Positions 44,582 through 55,000 of a stretch of DNA of 64,000 nt are shown here, piece by piece. Both the position numbers and the translations under genes were made by a program. Below the pieces are notes generated by a model. That model had not been told where the DNA came from. It saw nothing but the letters and a program-made list of their open reading frames with translations, and did no database searches. The stretch comes from Lewinellaceae bacterium (GTDB taxonomy: Bacteria; Bacteroidota; Bacteroidia; Chitinophagales; Saprospiraceae). How positions within the stretch are numbered: the first letter of the stretch is position 1; each line of letters begins with the position of its first letter. The DNA is taken from contig JACJYA010000019.1 of NCBI GenBank assembly GCA_020636315.1, forward strand, positions 58,576 through 122,575, in the 5' to 3' direction.

Positions 44582-47500
44582 TTAAAGCTTAAGGAAACGG
44601 CGCTTGCCGAATTTCTCCGTAGCAATAATGTACATACCGGCGGGCCAGTCGTTGACATTCAGCTCGGCAGTATTCTGCAGGGCGGTCATAAATTTGCCGT
44701 TGGCGTCAAAGACCATACCGGAAACAGGTTGGTCAAAGTACAGTTGGTCAACGGTTGGGTTCGGGAAGGCCTTAAAGGCTGTTTCTTCCTGAAGTTCCTC
44801 GCTGATGCTGACCAGTTCGCCTCCAACCTGAATGACGCCTACCGATCCGCTGACCTCGTAGCCAACGACCAGGAGGTTTTCCCCGTTGGGGCTTTCTTCA
44901 GCGGGAATGAACTTAATGATCTCCGGAGCCACATCTCCTGCAATGCCATCCGCAGTCACGGAACGGTTATTATAGTAAGTTATGAATTCGGGAGATCTGG
45001 GGTCAGTGATATCATAAACCACAATGGCGCTCTGGCGCTCGAAACCGACGAAAGCATAGGTGAAATCACCGATAGTGCCAATGGCCAGCGCTTCCGGCTC
45101 CACCCCTTTGTCATCAGAACGGCCGTCCTTCTCTCCCTCGTCCTCGTTGAAGAGGGCCGGTTCGATCACACTGGTAATGCGCCCGAAATCCTCGCCACTA
45201 TCGTACACCAGGTTGCCGTAAGCATCGAAAATGCTAAAGGAACGGCCACCGTAAGAGTAGATCTGGTCAACCATGCCGTCACCATCATAGTCACCGTTTG
45301 CCGTAGTGGTTTTCAGGCGGCCCAGGTTTTCATCGGCCTGCAGTTCATCGGCATTCGGATAAGCTATCGGGTCCAGCACCAGGTCTTTTACCCGGACTTC
45401 TTCAGAATAGCCGTCGTAGTCACGAGAGTCCCCTTCATTGGCAGTGACTATATAGGAATTGCCTTCTGCTTCATAGGCAGCAATGGCATCGGGCAGGAAC
45501 ATGCCCAGCGTTGGGTGAGAAGTGATATTGATCGCCCCGTCTTCATTGCTGGCGTCAAAACCATAATCACCCTCGAAGGAAATGATGCCGAGTACGGAAT
45601 TATCGGTCACTCCTGCACCGGCCAGGCCGAAATCGTTATCGTTTATCACGGCGATCTCTCCGCCCGGCAGCAGGGCAATGCCTTCCGACTTATCAGAACT
45701 GACGTAATCCAGGGAAGGCAGGTTGGCCACTTTGGTTTTGTGCACAGCCTGAATACCGGCGGCCATCAGCTCATCAGCAGAGTGTTGCTCCAGCGTCGGC
45801 AGGTTGCTCATCACCGCTACCGAATCCATGGCCGTGATCTCCCAGAGGGCGTCATTCCCGGAGGTGGGATGCTGGATGGAAACGATAAACTTACCGGGTT
45901 CGTTGGTAGCGATCAGGCCGGTTGGCTCCGAGCCTTCAACCCCCAGGCTGGCCCAGCGGGCCATGGATTCAGCCACGCCGTCATGATCGGCATCTACGGT
46001 TTTCCAAATGTCCCCCGGGTTCTGGTCCTCGATAATGTAAATGGTGCCCTTGGCATCGCTGGCAAGGTTGTCCGGGCTGGTTAGCGCATCGCCTGCTTCT
46101 GTGCCGTTAGCACTATCGGTAGTGGCCCTGGAAGCGAATACCCGGACCATAGCCGAGGTTTCGTCCAGCAATTCGATGGAGAGCACCGAATGTTCACTGG
46201 TCACTGAGAGGTATAGCATATCGCCAACGATCTCCAGGTCTTCCGGGCGGCCGTAGGGCGTTCCGTTCACTTCATCCGCCGCCAGGCGGCCACCGCGGTT
46301 GCTGTAATCAAACGGGTCGGCAGTTGTCAGTGCATAACCATCTTCATCGGTAATGGCCACCCAACTGGCAGCACCGGTGCGGGCAGCGCCGGTATTGGAG
46401 GCATCATCCCAATTGGCGGCGGGGTTGCCGGCAAAAGCATCAACCGAAAGGACAAAGGTTTGGCCTTTGCTGTAATCGCCGGCCGTTTTGGGTACAAATT
46501 TGTAAACCGAACCGCTGTTGTTCTCATCCACAAAATACATATTGCCGGAAGCATCGAATTTCAGTCCTTCGTGAGAAACCGAAGGAATGCCGGACAGCCA
46601 GCGCACCTCAGCTTCCTCATCGGCTCCCATCAGCGGGTTCATCCACTCGAACATACGGCCGTTGCCCGACCATTCTTCTCCCGCCATTATGGTGGAAGCG
46701 GGCGTCCATTCCGCCGGGTCCAATGCGCCGAAGTCGCCGCCGTTGCAGGGGCGCCAGCTGGGCTTGGTAACGAAGTTACCCGAGTTGTCTCCTGTCATTG
46801 CGGTTACAAAATCACCCGTTGTCCGGTCGTAGCGGGTAAGCCCGGCGCCGGTGCCCACTTCGTGAGGGATGTAGATAAACTGCTCGGAAGGATCGAGAGC
46901 GATCATATCCCAGTTGCCAAAAGTGGCGACAAAATCACTATCCTCATTGGCCGTATTCCGGTCCACGATCAGGGTTTGGGTGAAGCCGTCAGGCAGCAGG
47001 AAGGGCGCATTGGCTTCATCCGTCACGGTTGCAGAAGCAGTGAGCATAGTCGTAACACTGGGGTCCACGGTAATTTCCCACAAGGCATCATTCCCGGAGG
47101 AAGGATGCTGAATGGAAACGATGAACTTTCGGGGGTTGCTCGTAGGAATCAGGCCCGTGGGTTCAGATCCTTCAACGCCCAGGCTGGCCCAGCGGGCCAT
47201 GGATTCGGCCACACCATCCTGATCCGCATCCACAGTGACCCAGATGTCACCTGGGTTTTGGTCCTCAACGATATAGATGGTTCCGTCGGCATCGCTGGCC
47301 AGGTTGTCCGGGCTGGCCAAGGCCTCACCCACCGGTACGCCATTGGCGCTGTCGAGGGTGCTGCGGGAGGCAAAAACACGGACCATCGCACTGGATTCGC
47401 TCACCAGTTCTATAGACAATACCATTTGCTCGCTGGTCACTGCCAGGAAGAGCATTTTGTCAACGATCTCGAGGTCTTCCGGCCGGCCGTAAGGCGTTCC

Positions 47501-50173
47501 GTTCACCTCATCCGCCGCCAGGCGGCCACCCCGGTTGCCATAATCGAAGGGGTCGGCAGCAGTCAGCGGCTTGCCGTTTTCGTCGGTGATGGCCACCCAA
47601 CTGGCAGCGCCGGTACGGGCAGCTCCGGTATTGGAGGCATCGTCCCAGTTGGCGGCGGGGTTGCCGGCATAAGCATCAATGACCAGTACGAAGCTTTGCC
47701 CCCGGCTGTAGTCATTCGCCACTTTTGGTACAAACTTGTAAATCGAGCCGCTGTTGTTCTCATCGATGAAATACATGTTGCCATCTGCATCAAACTTCAG
47801 GCCTTCGTGAGAAACAGAAGGGATGGTGGACAGCCAGCGAACTTCCGGCTTCTCATCGGCTCCCATCAGCGGGTTCATCCATTCGAACATGCGGCCGTTG
47901 CCCGACCATTCTTCGGCCGTTAATACAGTTCCGGCCGGGGTCCACTGAGCGGGGTCCAGGGCGCCGAAATCTTCACTCGGGCAGGCCTTCCAGGAGGGGT
48001 CCGCTTCGAAGTTGCCGGAATTGTCTCCTGTGAGGGCGGCAACAAAGTCTCCGGATCCACGGTCGTAGCGGGTAAGCCCGGCGCCGGTTTCCACTTCATG
48101 CGGGATGTAAATGAACTGGTTAGCCGGGTCCAGAGCGATCATATCCCAGTTGCCGAAGGTGGCGGCAAAATCACTATCCTCATTGGCGGTATTCCGGTCA
48201 ATGATCAGGGATTGAGAAAACTCAGCAGGCAGCAGGAAAGGGGTGTTGGCTTCATCGGTAACCGAAGCAGACCGGTTCAGCAGGGCCACTTCTTCCAGCG
48301 TAAAACCATTGCGCTTCGACAGTTCGGTGTCGATGATGTTACGAGCTCCTTTCAGGTCAACCTCGAAAACATATTTCTTTCCTTCAGAAACGCCGGGGCC
48401 TTCGGAATCCCGCTCCAGTACCAGGAACTTGTCATTGCCGATAAAAACCGCGTCGCCGATCTTATCCACCCGGGAGGCGGCCAGGCCGGCGTATTGGTTG
48501 CGTTCCAGCAGATAGACGTATTCTTCAACCGGAGTTCCGTCCTCCGCATCGACTCCCAGAATGCGGATCACGTCCGTATTGTTGCGCACGGAGTTATCGG
48601 GGTTCTCGATCGGGGATTGAATAAAAGCATAAACCACATTGGTTTCCGGGTTGTAGGCGATGGCCTCGAAGCCACGGTTAGCACGGCGCTTGGCGTAAAC
48701 GGCAGGCAGTGTCTCTGCACCGTAGGTACCCGCCGGTTGGGGTGTTGTGCCCAGCAGGGAAGTCCCTTCCGGAACGAAACGCTCGATCAGCACGCCATTG
48801 GGCTGGAATTTATACAGGGCCGGCCGGTATTCATCACACATCCAAAAATTGCCTTCCTTATCCCGAAGGATCCCTTCAAAATCGCCTCCGAACTCATCGT
48901 ACGGCAATTGATGCAGTTCTTCCCCGGAATCATTATCTACAAAATCCACATTGGTATAAGGCGTATTGGGGTCCGTGTAGGTAACCGGCACTTCATCAAA
49001 GCCGGGAATGTTCCCCTTACCGGAAATGGGTGTAACGCCATCCTGCCGGTAAAGCAACACCTGATCGTTCAGCGTTACTGCCCCGGTTTGGCGGTTGATG
49101 GTAAACTTCACGATCCGCCCCTGGTAATCGGGCAGCTTGAAGGGGCGCAGGTTCTGCGGCGCCGGAGGAGTTACATTATTCCTGCCGAAGGTATCATCGT
49201 TTGGACCCCGGTCCGGAACGACGTAAAATACATAGCTGTTGACCGTCGATTGCGTAGGGTCGTAGTACATTCCGGAAAAACCGCCCAGCATAACCGGGTC
49301 CTGCCCGCCATCATATACCGGTGCTCCCAGTTCGGGCCAGCCCGCCGCCAGTTCATTCACGATAAAAGACTCAAGCTTCGGCCGGCCGGATTGGTGGGCT
49401 TTATACCCCAGCGGAAAAATATCCGCAATTTCCAGCGTTTCCAGGTCGAGGACGGCCAGGCCGTTGTTTTCCTGGCAGTTGACGTAAGCATAGAGGCCAT
49501 CGGGAGAAAAAGCGATGTATTCCGGCTCCATATCTTCAGCCACCGAGGCCAAACCGTTATTACCGAAAATGCGAATGCCTTTGTTCTGCAAATGGATTTT
49601 CTTGTCGTTGTAAGATTCAAAGGTGATGGTCTGGACTGTCGCAGAGGTTATTTCCCCCGAAATATCAACCACCGATACGGAACCCAGGGGGTCAATAGTG
49701 TAATCGTTATTGGGTTCTCCCTCATTAGCGGTAAGCACTTTTGCACCATCGGGAGAGAAAGCAATCATATCGGGCAGTGCACCCACAGTCACCTGGTGCA
49801 GATAGTTGCCGTCGGCGTCGAAAAACACCACCTTCCCGGGGTCCGTTTTGGGGTCAGCCTGTACTGCCACCGCGACCAAACCATTGGAGACGGCCACCGA
49901 GTTGGGGCCACCTCCGTAATCAGCAAGGCTGATCTCGGCAATTAGAGTTGGGAGGCTTGGATTGGTGAGGCTGATAACAGTAAGGGTGTTCGGCCCATTA
50001 CTGGTAAAAAAGGCATGATGGGTTGCCGGGTCGAAAGCAACGACCTCCGCAGAGCCTTCAATGCCTGTTTCATAACTAGCCAGATGATAAAGTTCCTGCT
50101 CGCTCTGAGCAGCCGCAACTGCAGAGAACAAGCACAACCAAATCAGGAGCGTAAAGTGTCTTAGCATGGTCAA
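44582..50173 (-). CDS. Choice-of-anchor I / phytase-like esterase surface protein with inserted tandem DUF839-like domains and T9SS type A tail
   Basis: A 1863-aa exported protein; signal peptide 1-22 (SAVAAAQ). Residues about 25-290 are a choice-of-anchor I propeller (FFTSNGPNTLTVISL, LTANEGEPN). About 300-630 form the first part of an 'esterase-like activity of phytase' domain (DRGPNDDTFGRNN, DFEGILRD, GFEAIAYNPE). Two nearly identical DUF839/PhoX-like blocks follow at about 633-1045 and 1046-1458 (GNWDMIALDP, YIPHEVGTGAGLTRYDR, SVSHEGLKFD, RPEDLEIV). The chain then returns to the phytase-like domain (PTLEQHSADELMAAGI ... LPSLDYVSSDKSEGIALLPGG) and the anchor propeller. A type A sorting domain (FPNPTVDQLYF ... 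GMYIIATEKFGKRRFLKL) closes it. It probably acts on phosphoesters at the cell surface, by family only; activity is unproven. Confidence 0.86.
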   Translation of the reverse strand: MTMLRHFTLLIWLCLFSAVAAAQSEQELYHLASYETGIEGSAEVVAFDPATHHAFFTSNGPNTLTVISLTNPSLPTLIAEISLADYGGGPNSVAVSNGLVAVAVQADPKTDPGKVVFFDADGNYLHQVTVGALPDMIAFSPDGAKVLTANEGEPNNDYTIDPLGSVSVVDISGEITSATVQTITFESYNDKKIHLQNKGIRIFGNNGLASVAEDMEPEYIAFSPDGLYAYVNCQENNGLAVLDLETLEIADIFPLGYKAHQSGRPKLESFIVNELAAGWPELGAPVYDGGQDPVMLGGFSGMYYDPTQSTVNSYVFYVVPDRGPNDDTFGRNNVTPPAPQNLRPFKLPDYQGRIVKFTINRQTGAVTLNDQVLLYRQDGVTPISGKGNIPGFDEVPVTYTDPNTPYTNVDFVDNDSGEELHQLPYDEFGGDFEGILRDKEGNFWMCDEYRPALYKFQPNGVLIERFVPEGTSLLGTTPQPAGTYGAETLPAVYAKRRANRGFEAIAYNPETNVVYAFIQSPIENPDNSVRNNTDVIRILGVDAEDGTPVEEYVYLLERNQYAGLAASRVDKIGDAVFIGNDKFLVLERDSEGPGVSEGKKYVFEVDLKGARNIIDTELSKRNGFTLEEVALLNRSASVTDEANTPFLLPAEFSQSLIIDRNTANEDSDFAATFGNWDMIALDPANQFIYIPHEVETGAGLTRYDRGSGDFVAALTGDNSGNFEADPSWKACPSEDFGALDPAQWTPAGTVLTAEEWSGNGRMFEWMNPLMGADEKPEVRWLSTIPSVSHEGLKFDADGNMYFIDENNSGSIYKFVPKVANDYSRGQSFVLVIDAYAGNPAANWDDASNTGAARTGAASWVAITDENGKPLTAADPFDYGNRGGRLAADEVNGTPYGRPEDLEIVDKMLFLAVTSEQMVLSIELVSESSAMVRVFASRSTLDSANGVPVGEALASPDNLASDADGTIYIVEDQNPGDIWVTVDADQDGVAESMARWASLGVEGSEPTGLIPTSNPRKFIVSIQHPSSGNDALWEITVDPSVTTMLTASATVTDEANAPFLLPDGFTQTLIVDRNTANEDSDFVATFGNWDMIALDPSEQFIYIPHEVGTGAGLTRYDRTTGDFVTAMTGDNSGNFVTKPSWRPCNGGDFGALDPAEWTPASTIMAGEEWSGNGRMFEWMNPLMGADEEAEVRWLSGIPSVSHEGLKFDASGNMYFVDENNSGSVYKFVPKTAGDYSKGQTFVLSVDAFAGNPAANWDDASNTGAARTGAASWVAITDEDGYALTTADPFDYSNRGGRLAADEVNGTPYGRPEDLEIVGDMLYLSVTSEHSVLSIELLDETSAMVRVFASRATTDSANGTEAGDALTSPDNLASDAKGTIYIIEDQNPGDIWKTVDADHDGVAESMARWASLGVEGSEPTGLIATNEPGKFIVSIQHPTSGNDALWEITAMDSVAVMSNLPTLEQHSADELMAAGIQAVHKTKVANLPSLDYVSSDKSEGIALLPGGEIAVINDNDFGLAGAGVTDNSVLGIISFEGDYGFDASNEDGAINITSHPTLGMFLPDAIAAYEAEGNSYIVTANEGDSRDYDGYSEEVRVKDLVLDPIAYPNADELQADENLGRLKTTTANGDYDGDGMVDQIYSYGGRSFSIFDAYGNLVYDSGEDFGRITSVIEPALFNEDEGEKDGRSDDKGVEPEALAIGTIGDFTYAFVGFERQSAIVVYDITDPRSPEFITYYNNRSVTADGIAGDVAPEIIKFIPAEESPNGENLLVVGYEVSGSVGVIQVGGELVSISEELQEETAFKAFPNPTVDQLYFDQPVSGMVFDANGKFMTALQNTAELNVNDWPAGMYIIATEKFGKRRFLKL
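45800..48275 (-). repeat. Internal tandem duplication, two units of about 1.24 kb
   Basis: Unit 1 spans about 48275 to 47038 and unit 2 about 47037 to 45800. Long stretches match at DNA level with scattered, mostly third-position changes: compare 46921-47036 with 48159-48273, an offset of about 1238 bp. Length stays in frame at about 413 codons. Confidence 0.85.
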
Positions 50174-50498
50174 TTCTGTTTTATTTTGTAATGGTGCTAA
50201 AACTACGCCCTGAGGTTTTTCTGAATTTTAAGCCCAGTTTAATTTTATGTGATCGTTTCGGAAGGAATGATAAGAGAAAGTTAACATATTTAAGTAAACA
50301 CCAATATATTAGGGAAATAACCGGAAATCTTTCGACTGATTACAGATCCGAACATCAATTATGCGATCATTACCCGACCCGTACCTGACAGAGAAGGGGG
50401 AATATAGATTCCCGCGTTGTAATATGATTTTATTTATGCTTTAGAGGAGTAAACTTAGGCGCTAATGGGAAATTAGCGCCTAAGTACTCTGTAAAATA
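50174..50498. other. Intergenic interval
   Basis: 325 bp, AT-rich, between the 1863-aa protein gene and the RidA-family gene, both on the minus strand. It contains the RidA terminator at 50454-50484. No promoter box with correct spacing was found for the downstream giant gene, and no ORF is credible. Confidence 0.5.
50454..50484 (-). terminator. Terminator of the RidA-family gene
   Basis: CTTAGGCGCTAAT (50454-50466) and ATTAGCGCCTAAG (50472-50484) form a perfect 13-bp stem with loop GGGAA. It lies 14 bp after the stop at 50499 and is followed on the minus strand by TTTACTCC, a weak T tail. Confidence 0.7.
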
Positions 50499-50885
50499 TC
50501 AACCCACCACCGCATCCACCTCGATCTCCACCAGCAACTCCGGATCGATAAGGCGGCTCACTTCGACCATAGTGGCGGCCGGGCGAACCTCGTTGAAAAA
50601 TTCGCCGTGAGCCTTGCCGACGGCTTCCCAGTCGTTGATGTCGGTGACGAACATTCTGGTTCGGACGACGTGCTCAAAGGAGGCGCCGGCGGTTTCCAGA
50701 GCCTTGCCGATCTTTTCCAGGGCGTACCTGGCCTGGGCATAGGCATCGTTCCGTCCAATGACGTTTCCCGATCCATCCACGGCAGTGGTGCCGGAGACAA
50801 AAACCAGGTTGCCCACTTTGACGGCCCGGGAATAACCGACGGAGGCTTCCCAGGGAGCGCCGGAGGAAATGAGTTGTCTTTGCAT
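50499..50885 (-). CDS. RidA/YjgF/YER057c/UK114 family protein
   Basis: A 128-aa single-domain protein, the usual family length. The ATG at 50885 (MQRQLISSGAPWE) is preferred over an in-frame one eight codons upstream. Typical features are the GNLVFVSGTTAVDGSG strand-turn, the helix AYAQARYALEKIGKALETAGASFEHVVRTRMFVTDI with the conserved arginine, and the closing LIDPELLVEIEVDAVV. RidA proteins hydrolyse reactive enamine/imine intermediates from PLP enzymes; other family branches have different substrates and this one is not clearly the canonical RidA. The gene follows the methyltransferase gene on the same strand after 69 bp. Confidence 0.88.
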   Translation of the reverse strand: MQRQLISSGAPWEASVGYSRAVKVGNLVFVSGTTAVDGSGNVIGRNDAYAQARYALEKIGKALETAGASFEHVVRTRMFVTDINDWEAVGKAHGEFFNEVRPAATMVEVSRLIDPELLVEIEVDAVVG

Positions 50886-50940
50886 AAAAATGATTTTTAC
50901 TGATCGCAACGTTTTGCGTAGCTGCCCTGAAAACGTGAAC

Positions 50941-50967
50941 CCGGGCCTCCAAATTTATTTGGCCCGG
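50941..50967 (-). other. Stem-loop overlapping the methyltransferase stop codon
   Basis: CCGGG, then CCAAAT, pairs with ATTTGG and CCCGG around a 2-nt turn (11 pairs, one 3-nt bulge). It spans the stop codon at 50955-50957 and lies between the methyltransferase and RidA-family genes. With no T-run it is more likely an RNA-processing or stability element than a terminator. Confidence 0.4.
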
Positions 50968-51977
50968 AAACGGTAAATGAACCGTGCATAATGGCCCTCC
51001 GGCCATTCCGCATAGCGGTTGGCCTCCCGGAAGCGGTAGTGCCAAAGGGCCAGGCTGCCCTCCGCTTCAAAGGCGGGCCGCATTTCCAGGAGCACATCCC
51101 GCTTGAGGCGCCAGTGCCGGTGGCCTTGCCGGGAGATATCCTGAAATTCAAAAGGCTGGCCCAGGCCGGTAAACACCTGCGCCAGGGCAGTGTTGTCTCC
51201 TTCCAGCAACGGCTTTTCACCTTCCTCACTGATCCACTGGGAGAAAAAACAGGCAAAGGCGCCTCCGGGCCGCAGGTGGGACAGGCAGGCCTCCACGGTA
51301 TGCTTCAGGGAAGCTGCATAATATAAGGTGTCAATGGAAAGAATAAAATCGAATCGTTCCGAAAAGGACAATTCGTTCATATTGCCCACCCTGAATTCCA
51401 GGCCAGGGTTGGAGGCCTGGTGAGCGCGGCGGATGGCTTCCGGAGAGATGTCCACCCCCAGAAAGCGGGCGCCGGTTTGACGTTGCAGCCAGGCGGTGAT
51501 CCGCCCGTTGCCGCAACCGAGGTCCAGCCCGGAGCTTTCATTCCGGATAGGGACAAAAGCAAGTAATTGCCGCAGTTCCTGCACATCCGCCAGCCCGTGC
51601 TGGTTGAGGTTCTCACCGTAAACGCGTTCACAGAAAAGGGCATGGGCGGCGCTTTTTTCAGAAAGGGAAAAAAAGTTGTCGTATTCGTAGCGGTAAAAGG
51701 TTTCGGAGGCATCCAGCCTTTGGAAGGTTGCCGAACCAGCTTCGGTAAGTTCAAAGGCCTCATCCTTTTGCCGGAGCAGCCCTTTTTGCTGCAGGCCGGA
51801 AAAAGCAGGCTCCAGATCCGGCAGCCGTTTGCCGAACCAGGCCCTCCCGAATTCAAGGATACCCTTCCGGGTTGCCGGCCGTTCCCGGCTCAGGCCCAGG
51901 TAGAGTGCATAGTGGCGGCGAAACCAGCCCAGCAGGAGGAGGAGCTGTTTTTCTTCGGAAGTCAGGGGCTCTTTCAT
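50955..51977 (-). CDS. Class I SAM-dependent methyltransferase with N-terminal winged-helix-like domain
   Basis: A 340-aa protein. Residues about 1-85 are helical and resemble a winged helix (LTSEEKQLLLLLGWFRRHY ... LQQKGLLRQKDEAFELTEAG). The catalytic domain follows, with motif I LDLGCGNG (151-158), the acidic motif II end FLGVDIS and motif IV RFDFILSIDTLYY. The substrate is unknown; small-molecule methyltransferases look like this. The gene lies downstream of secDF, separated by a terminator hairpin, and upstream of the RidA-family gene. The ATG at 51977 is the first in frame. Confidence 0.85.
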   Translation of the reverse strand: MKEPLTSEEKQLLLLLGWFRRHYALYLGLSRERPATRKGILEFGRAWFGKRLPDLEPAFSGLQQKGLLRQKDEAFELTEAGSATFQRLDASETFYRYEYDNFFSLSEKSAAHALFCERVYGENLNQHGLADVQELRQLLAFVPIRNESSGLDLGCGNGRITAWLQRQTGARFLGVDISPEAIRRAHQASNPGLEFRVGNMNELSFSERFDFILSIDTLYYAASLKHTVEACLSHLRPGGAFACFFSQWISEEGEKPLLEGDNTALAQVFTGLGQPFEFQDISRQGHRHWRLKRDVLLEMRPAFEAEGSLALWHYRFREANRYAEWPEGHYARFIYRFRAK

Positions 51978-51990
51978 GAAGTAAAGATAA

Positions 51991-52022
51991 AGAGCCTTCC
52001 CCGGTTACCCGGAGAAGGCTCT
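51991..52022 (-). terminator. Terminator of secDF
   Basis: AGAGCCTTCCCCGG (51991-52004) and CCGGAGAAGGCTCT (52009-52022) pair over 14 bp with one mismatch and a TTAC loop. It lies 50 bp after the secDF stop on the minus strand; only TTTATCTTTA follows. On the plus strand the tail (TTCTTTTTTAG) is better, so it may be bidirectional. Confidence 0.65.
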
Positions 52023-52071
52023 TTCTTTTTTAGTAACTATTCAGAACTCAAGCCCCTAAAGGCTTTCGTAT

Positions 52072-55000
52072 TTATCGTGCCGATGAGGCCGCCCGGGAGA
52101 ATCCTTTCTTTTCTTTTTTAGATTCACGGGCTTTTAGCTCGCCGGTAAGGTCAGACATAATGGGGGTGGCTACGAAGATAGAGGAATAGGTACCCACCAT
52201 GATGCCGACCAGTATGGCAAAGGCAAAACCTTTGATGCTGGCGCCGCCAAAGACGAAGAGCACCGCCACCACAAAGAAAGTGGTCAGCGAGGTGATCAGC
52301 GTACGGCTCATCGTGCTGTTGATGGCCATATTGAGCACTTCCTCTTTCGGCCGCTTGGTGTAATTATTGAGGTATTCCCGAATCCGGTCGAACACGATCA
52401 CGGTGTCGTTGATCGAGTAACCGATCACGGTCAGAATTGCCGCAATAAAAGCCTGGTCGATCTCCAGGGTAAAGGGCAGAATGCCGTGGAACAGGGAGAA
52501 AACCCCCAGAGTAATGAGCGAATCGTGGAACAGGGCCGCCACCGCGCCAAGGCTGTATTGCCACTTGCTGAAGCGAATGAAAATGTAGAGGAAGATCAGC
52601 AAAAGGGCGAAAGTAGCTGCGTAGTAGGCACTGGTCTGGATGTCATCGGCGATCGTCGGCCCAACCTGGCTGGAGCTGGTCACGTGGGTGCCTTCCCCAT
52701 CCGGGGCCTTGAACTGTTCGAAATCGATATTGCCGCCCACTACTCCATTTACGCCTTCGTACAGCTTGGCCATCACGCGGTCCGGAGCATCTTCGGAATC
52801 ATCATCGATGAGGTAATCCGTCACCACATTGAAAGTATTTTCCGTATCTACGGCCTTCACGATCGGCGTGTTGCCTTCGAAAGCAACCGCCAGGGCCTGG
52901 CGCAGTTCGGGCGCATTCATCTGCTGGGAACCTTCAAAGGTAATGTTATAGGAATAACCTCCCTTGAAATCGACCCCAAGCTCGAAGCCGCGGGTAAAGA
53001 AAGAGATCAGCCCGGCCAGGATCAGCGTACCGGAAACCATGTAGGCGATGTGGCGCTTGCCCAGCCAGTCAATATTCAGGTTGGCCAGAACATTTTCCGA
53101 CATTTTGGTGGAAAAGGTCATACCACGCCCTTTCCCGGTCCACCAATCGACGATCAGGCGGCCAACCAGAACGGCGGTAAAGAGGGAGGACAGCACGCCT
53201 ATGATCAGGACCACGGCAAAGCCTTTGATCGGCCCGAGGCCGAAGTAGGCCAGCACGAATGCGGTCAGCAGGGTGGTCACGTTGGCGTCAATGATGGCCG
53301 AATAGGAATTCTTAAAGCCGTCATTGATGGACATCAGCAGGGATTTTCCGTCGCGCAACTCTTCCCGGACCCGCTCAAAGATGATCACGTTGGCGTCCAC
53401 CGCCATACCAATGGTCAGCACGATACCGGCAATACCCGGAAGGGTGAGGACGGTGCCGTAGGAGGCCAATGCCCCGAAAATGAAGAAAATATTGAGGATC
53501 AGAGCGATGATGGAGACGATGCCGCCGCCGGCGTAGTAGAAGATCATAAATCCAAGAACCATGAGGAACCCGACCACGAGGGCCACGGTACTCTTGCGGA
53601 TGTTCTCGGCTCCCAGAGAAGGGCCGACCAGAGATTCCTGGATGATCTTGGTTTCCGCCGGCAATTTGCCGATCTGAAGGATGTTCGCGAGGTCTTTTCC
53701 TTCCTGGATATTGAAATTACCCGTGATCTGGGAGTCCCCCGTAAGGATAGGGTTGATCACCCGGGGAGCGGAAACCACTTCATCGTCGAGGACGATAGCG
53801 ATCTCGCGGTTATTATCCTGCGCGGCTTCGGTAGTCAGCTGCCCCCAGATCTTGGCGCCGGTATTGTCCATTTTCAGGGACACGGCAACTTCGTTGGTCT
53901 GCGGGTCGGGGTTGGCGCTGGCGTCAACCACGTGGTCGCCGGTCAGGGCGGGCTTGCCGTCCCGGCCCAGCTTAATGCCGTACAATTCGTAATCTTCGGT
54001 AAATTCCCCGGTTTCGTAGTTCTTTGCCGGGTCTTTAGACCAGCGGAAGACAAGGTCACGCGGAAAAAGCGTCTTGATGTCTTCGCGGTTCAGCAGGCTG
54101 TCGATGTAGCGCCGCTGGTTGCGTTTGGCCATTCCCAGCACTGCCAGGCCCTGAGACCCGGTCGTATTGAGGGACAGAACGTCGAAGAGCGGCCCCTGGT
54201 CAACCACGGAGTTGTTGTAAACCGTATCGATACTGGCGATCTGCGTCTCATCGGCATTCCCCAGAGAATCGGTGACAAAGGTCGTATCGATGCTGAGGAT
54301 CTCAGGTTCCAGTTCTTTGCCCTCTCCCATGGTTTTGGCCAGGCGTTCGTTGGCTTCGATGAAGCTCTGCTGAATACCCGGGTCATTGATGCGGAAGACA
54401 TTCCAGAACTCCAGCTTGGCGGCCGCCTGCAGGAAAGTGCGGGCGCGCTCAGGGTTATCGATACCCGGCAGTTCAACGACGATGAGATCCCGGCTGGCGT
54501 CCAGCGATACATTAGGCTGGGTAACCCCCAGCTTATCGATGCGCTCTTTGAGCAATTTGAAGGTCAGGTCAACGGTTTCATTGGCTTTAGCGCGAATGAT
54601 GCGCACCACCTCTCCATCGGAAGTCTCGTAGTTGATCTGGTCCCGAAGGGCCTCATTGCGGGTAAAGATAGGAGCGAGCCTTTTCTCGCCGGACACTTCA
54701 CGCCAGGCGTCATAGAAAAGGGTTACGAAATCGTCCTGTGCATTCTTTTGCGCTTGAGATGCTCTGTCTAACGCTTCTAAAAAAGTAGGGTCTTTGCTGT
54801 CATTGGCCAGTGCTCGTATAAAATCGCGAAGATCGACTTGGAGCACCACGCTCATACCTCCCTTGAGGTCGAGGCCCAGTGCCAGTTGTTGCGATTTAAG
54901 TTCCTGATAGGTGTAGGATTTCAGCATAGGAATCCTAAACACCTCTTCAGAAGACATGGAGTCGAGATACTCCGCGCGCTTCATTTTGAAGGCGGTCTTC

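Noticed and set aside
46460..49945. Two long plus-strand open frames (487 and 615 codons) opposite the 1863-aa protein gene
   Set aside because: They mirror the duplicated DUF839-like region, resemble each other only because the sense strand is duplicated, and have no credible start or domain.
52486..54771. 761-codon plus-strand open frame opposite secDF
   Set aside because: SecDF is unmistakable on the minus strand; the opposite frame is a by-product of GC-rich third positions and codes for a His/Gln/Asp-rich chain with no family resemblance.
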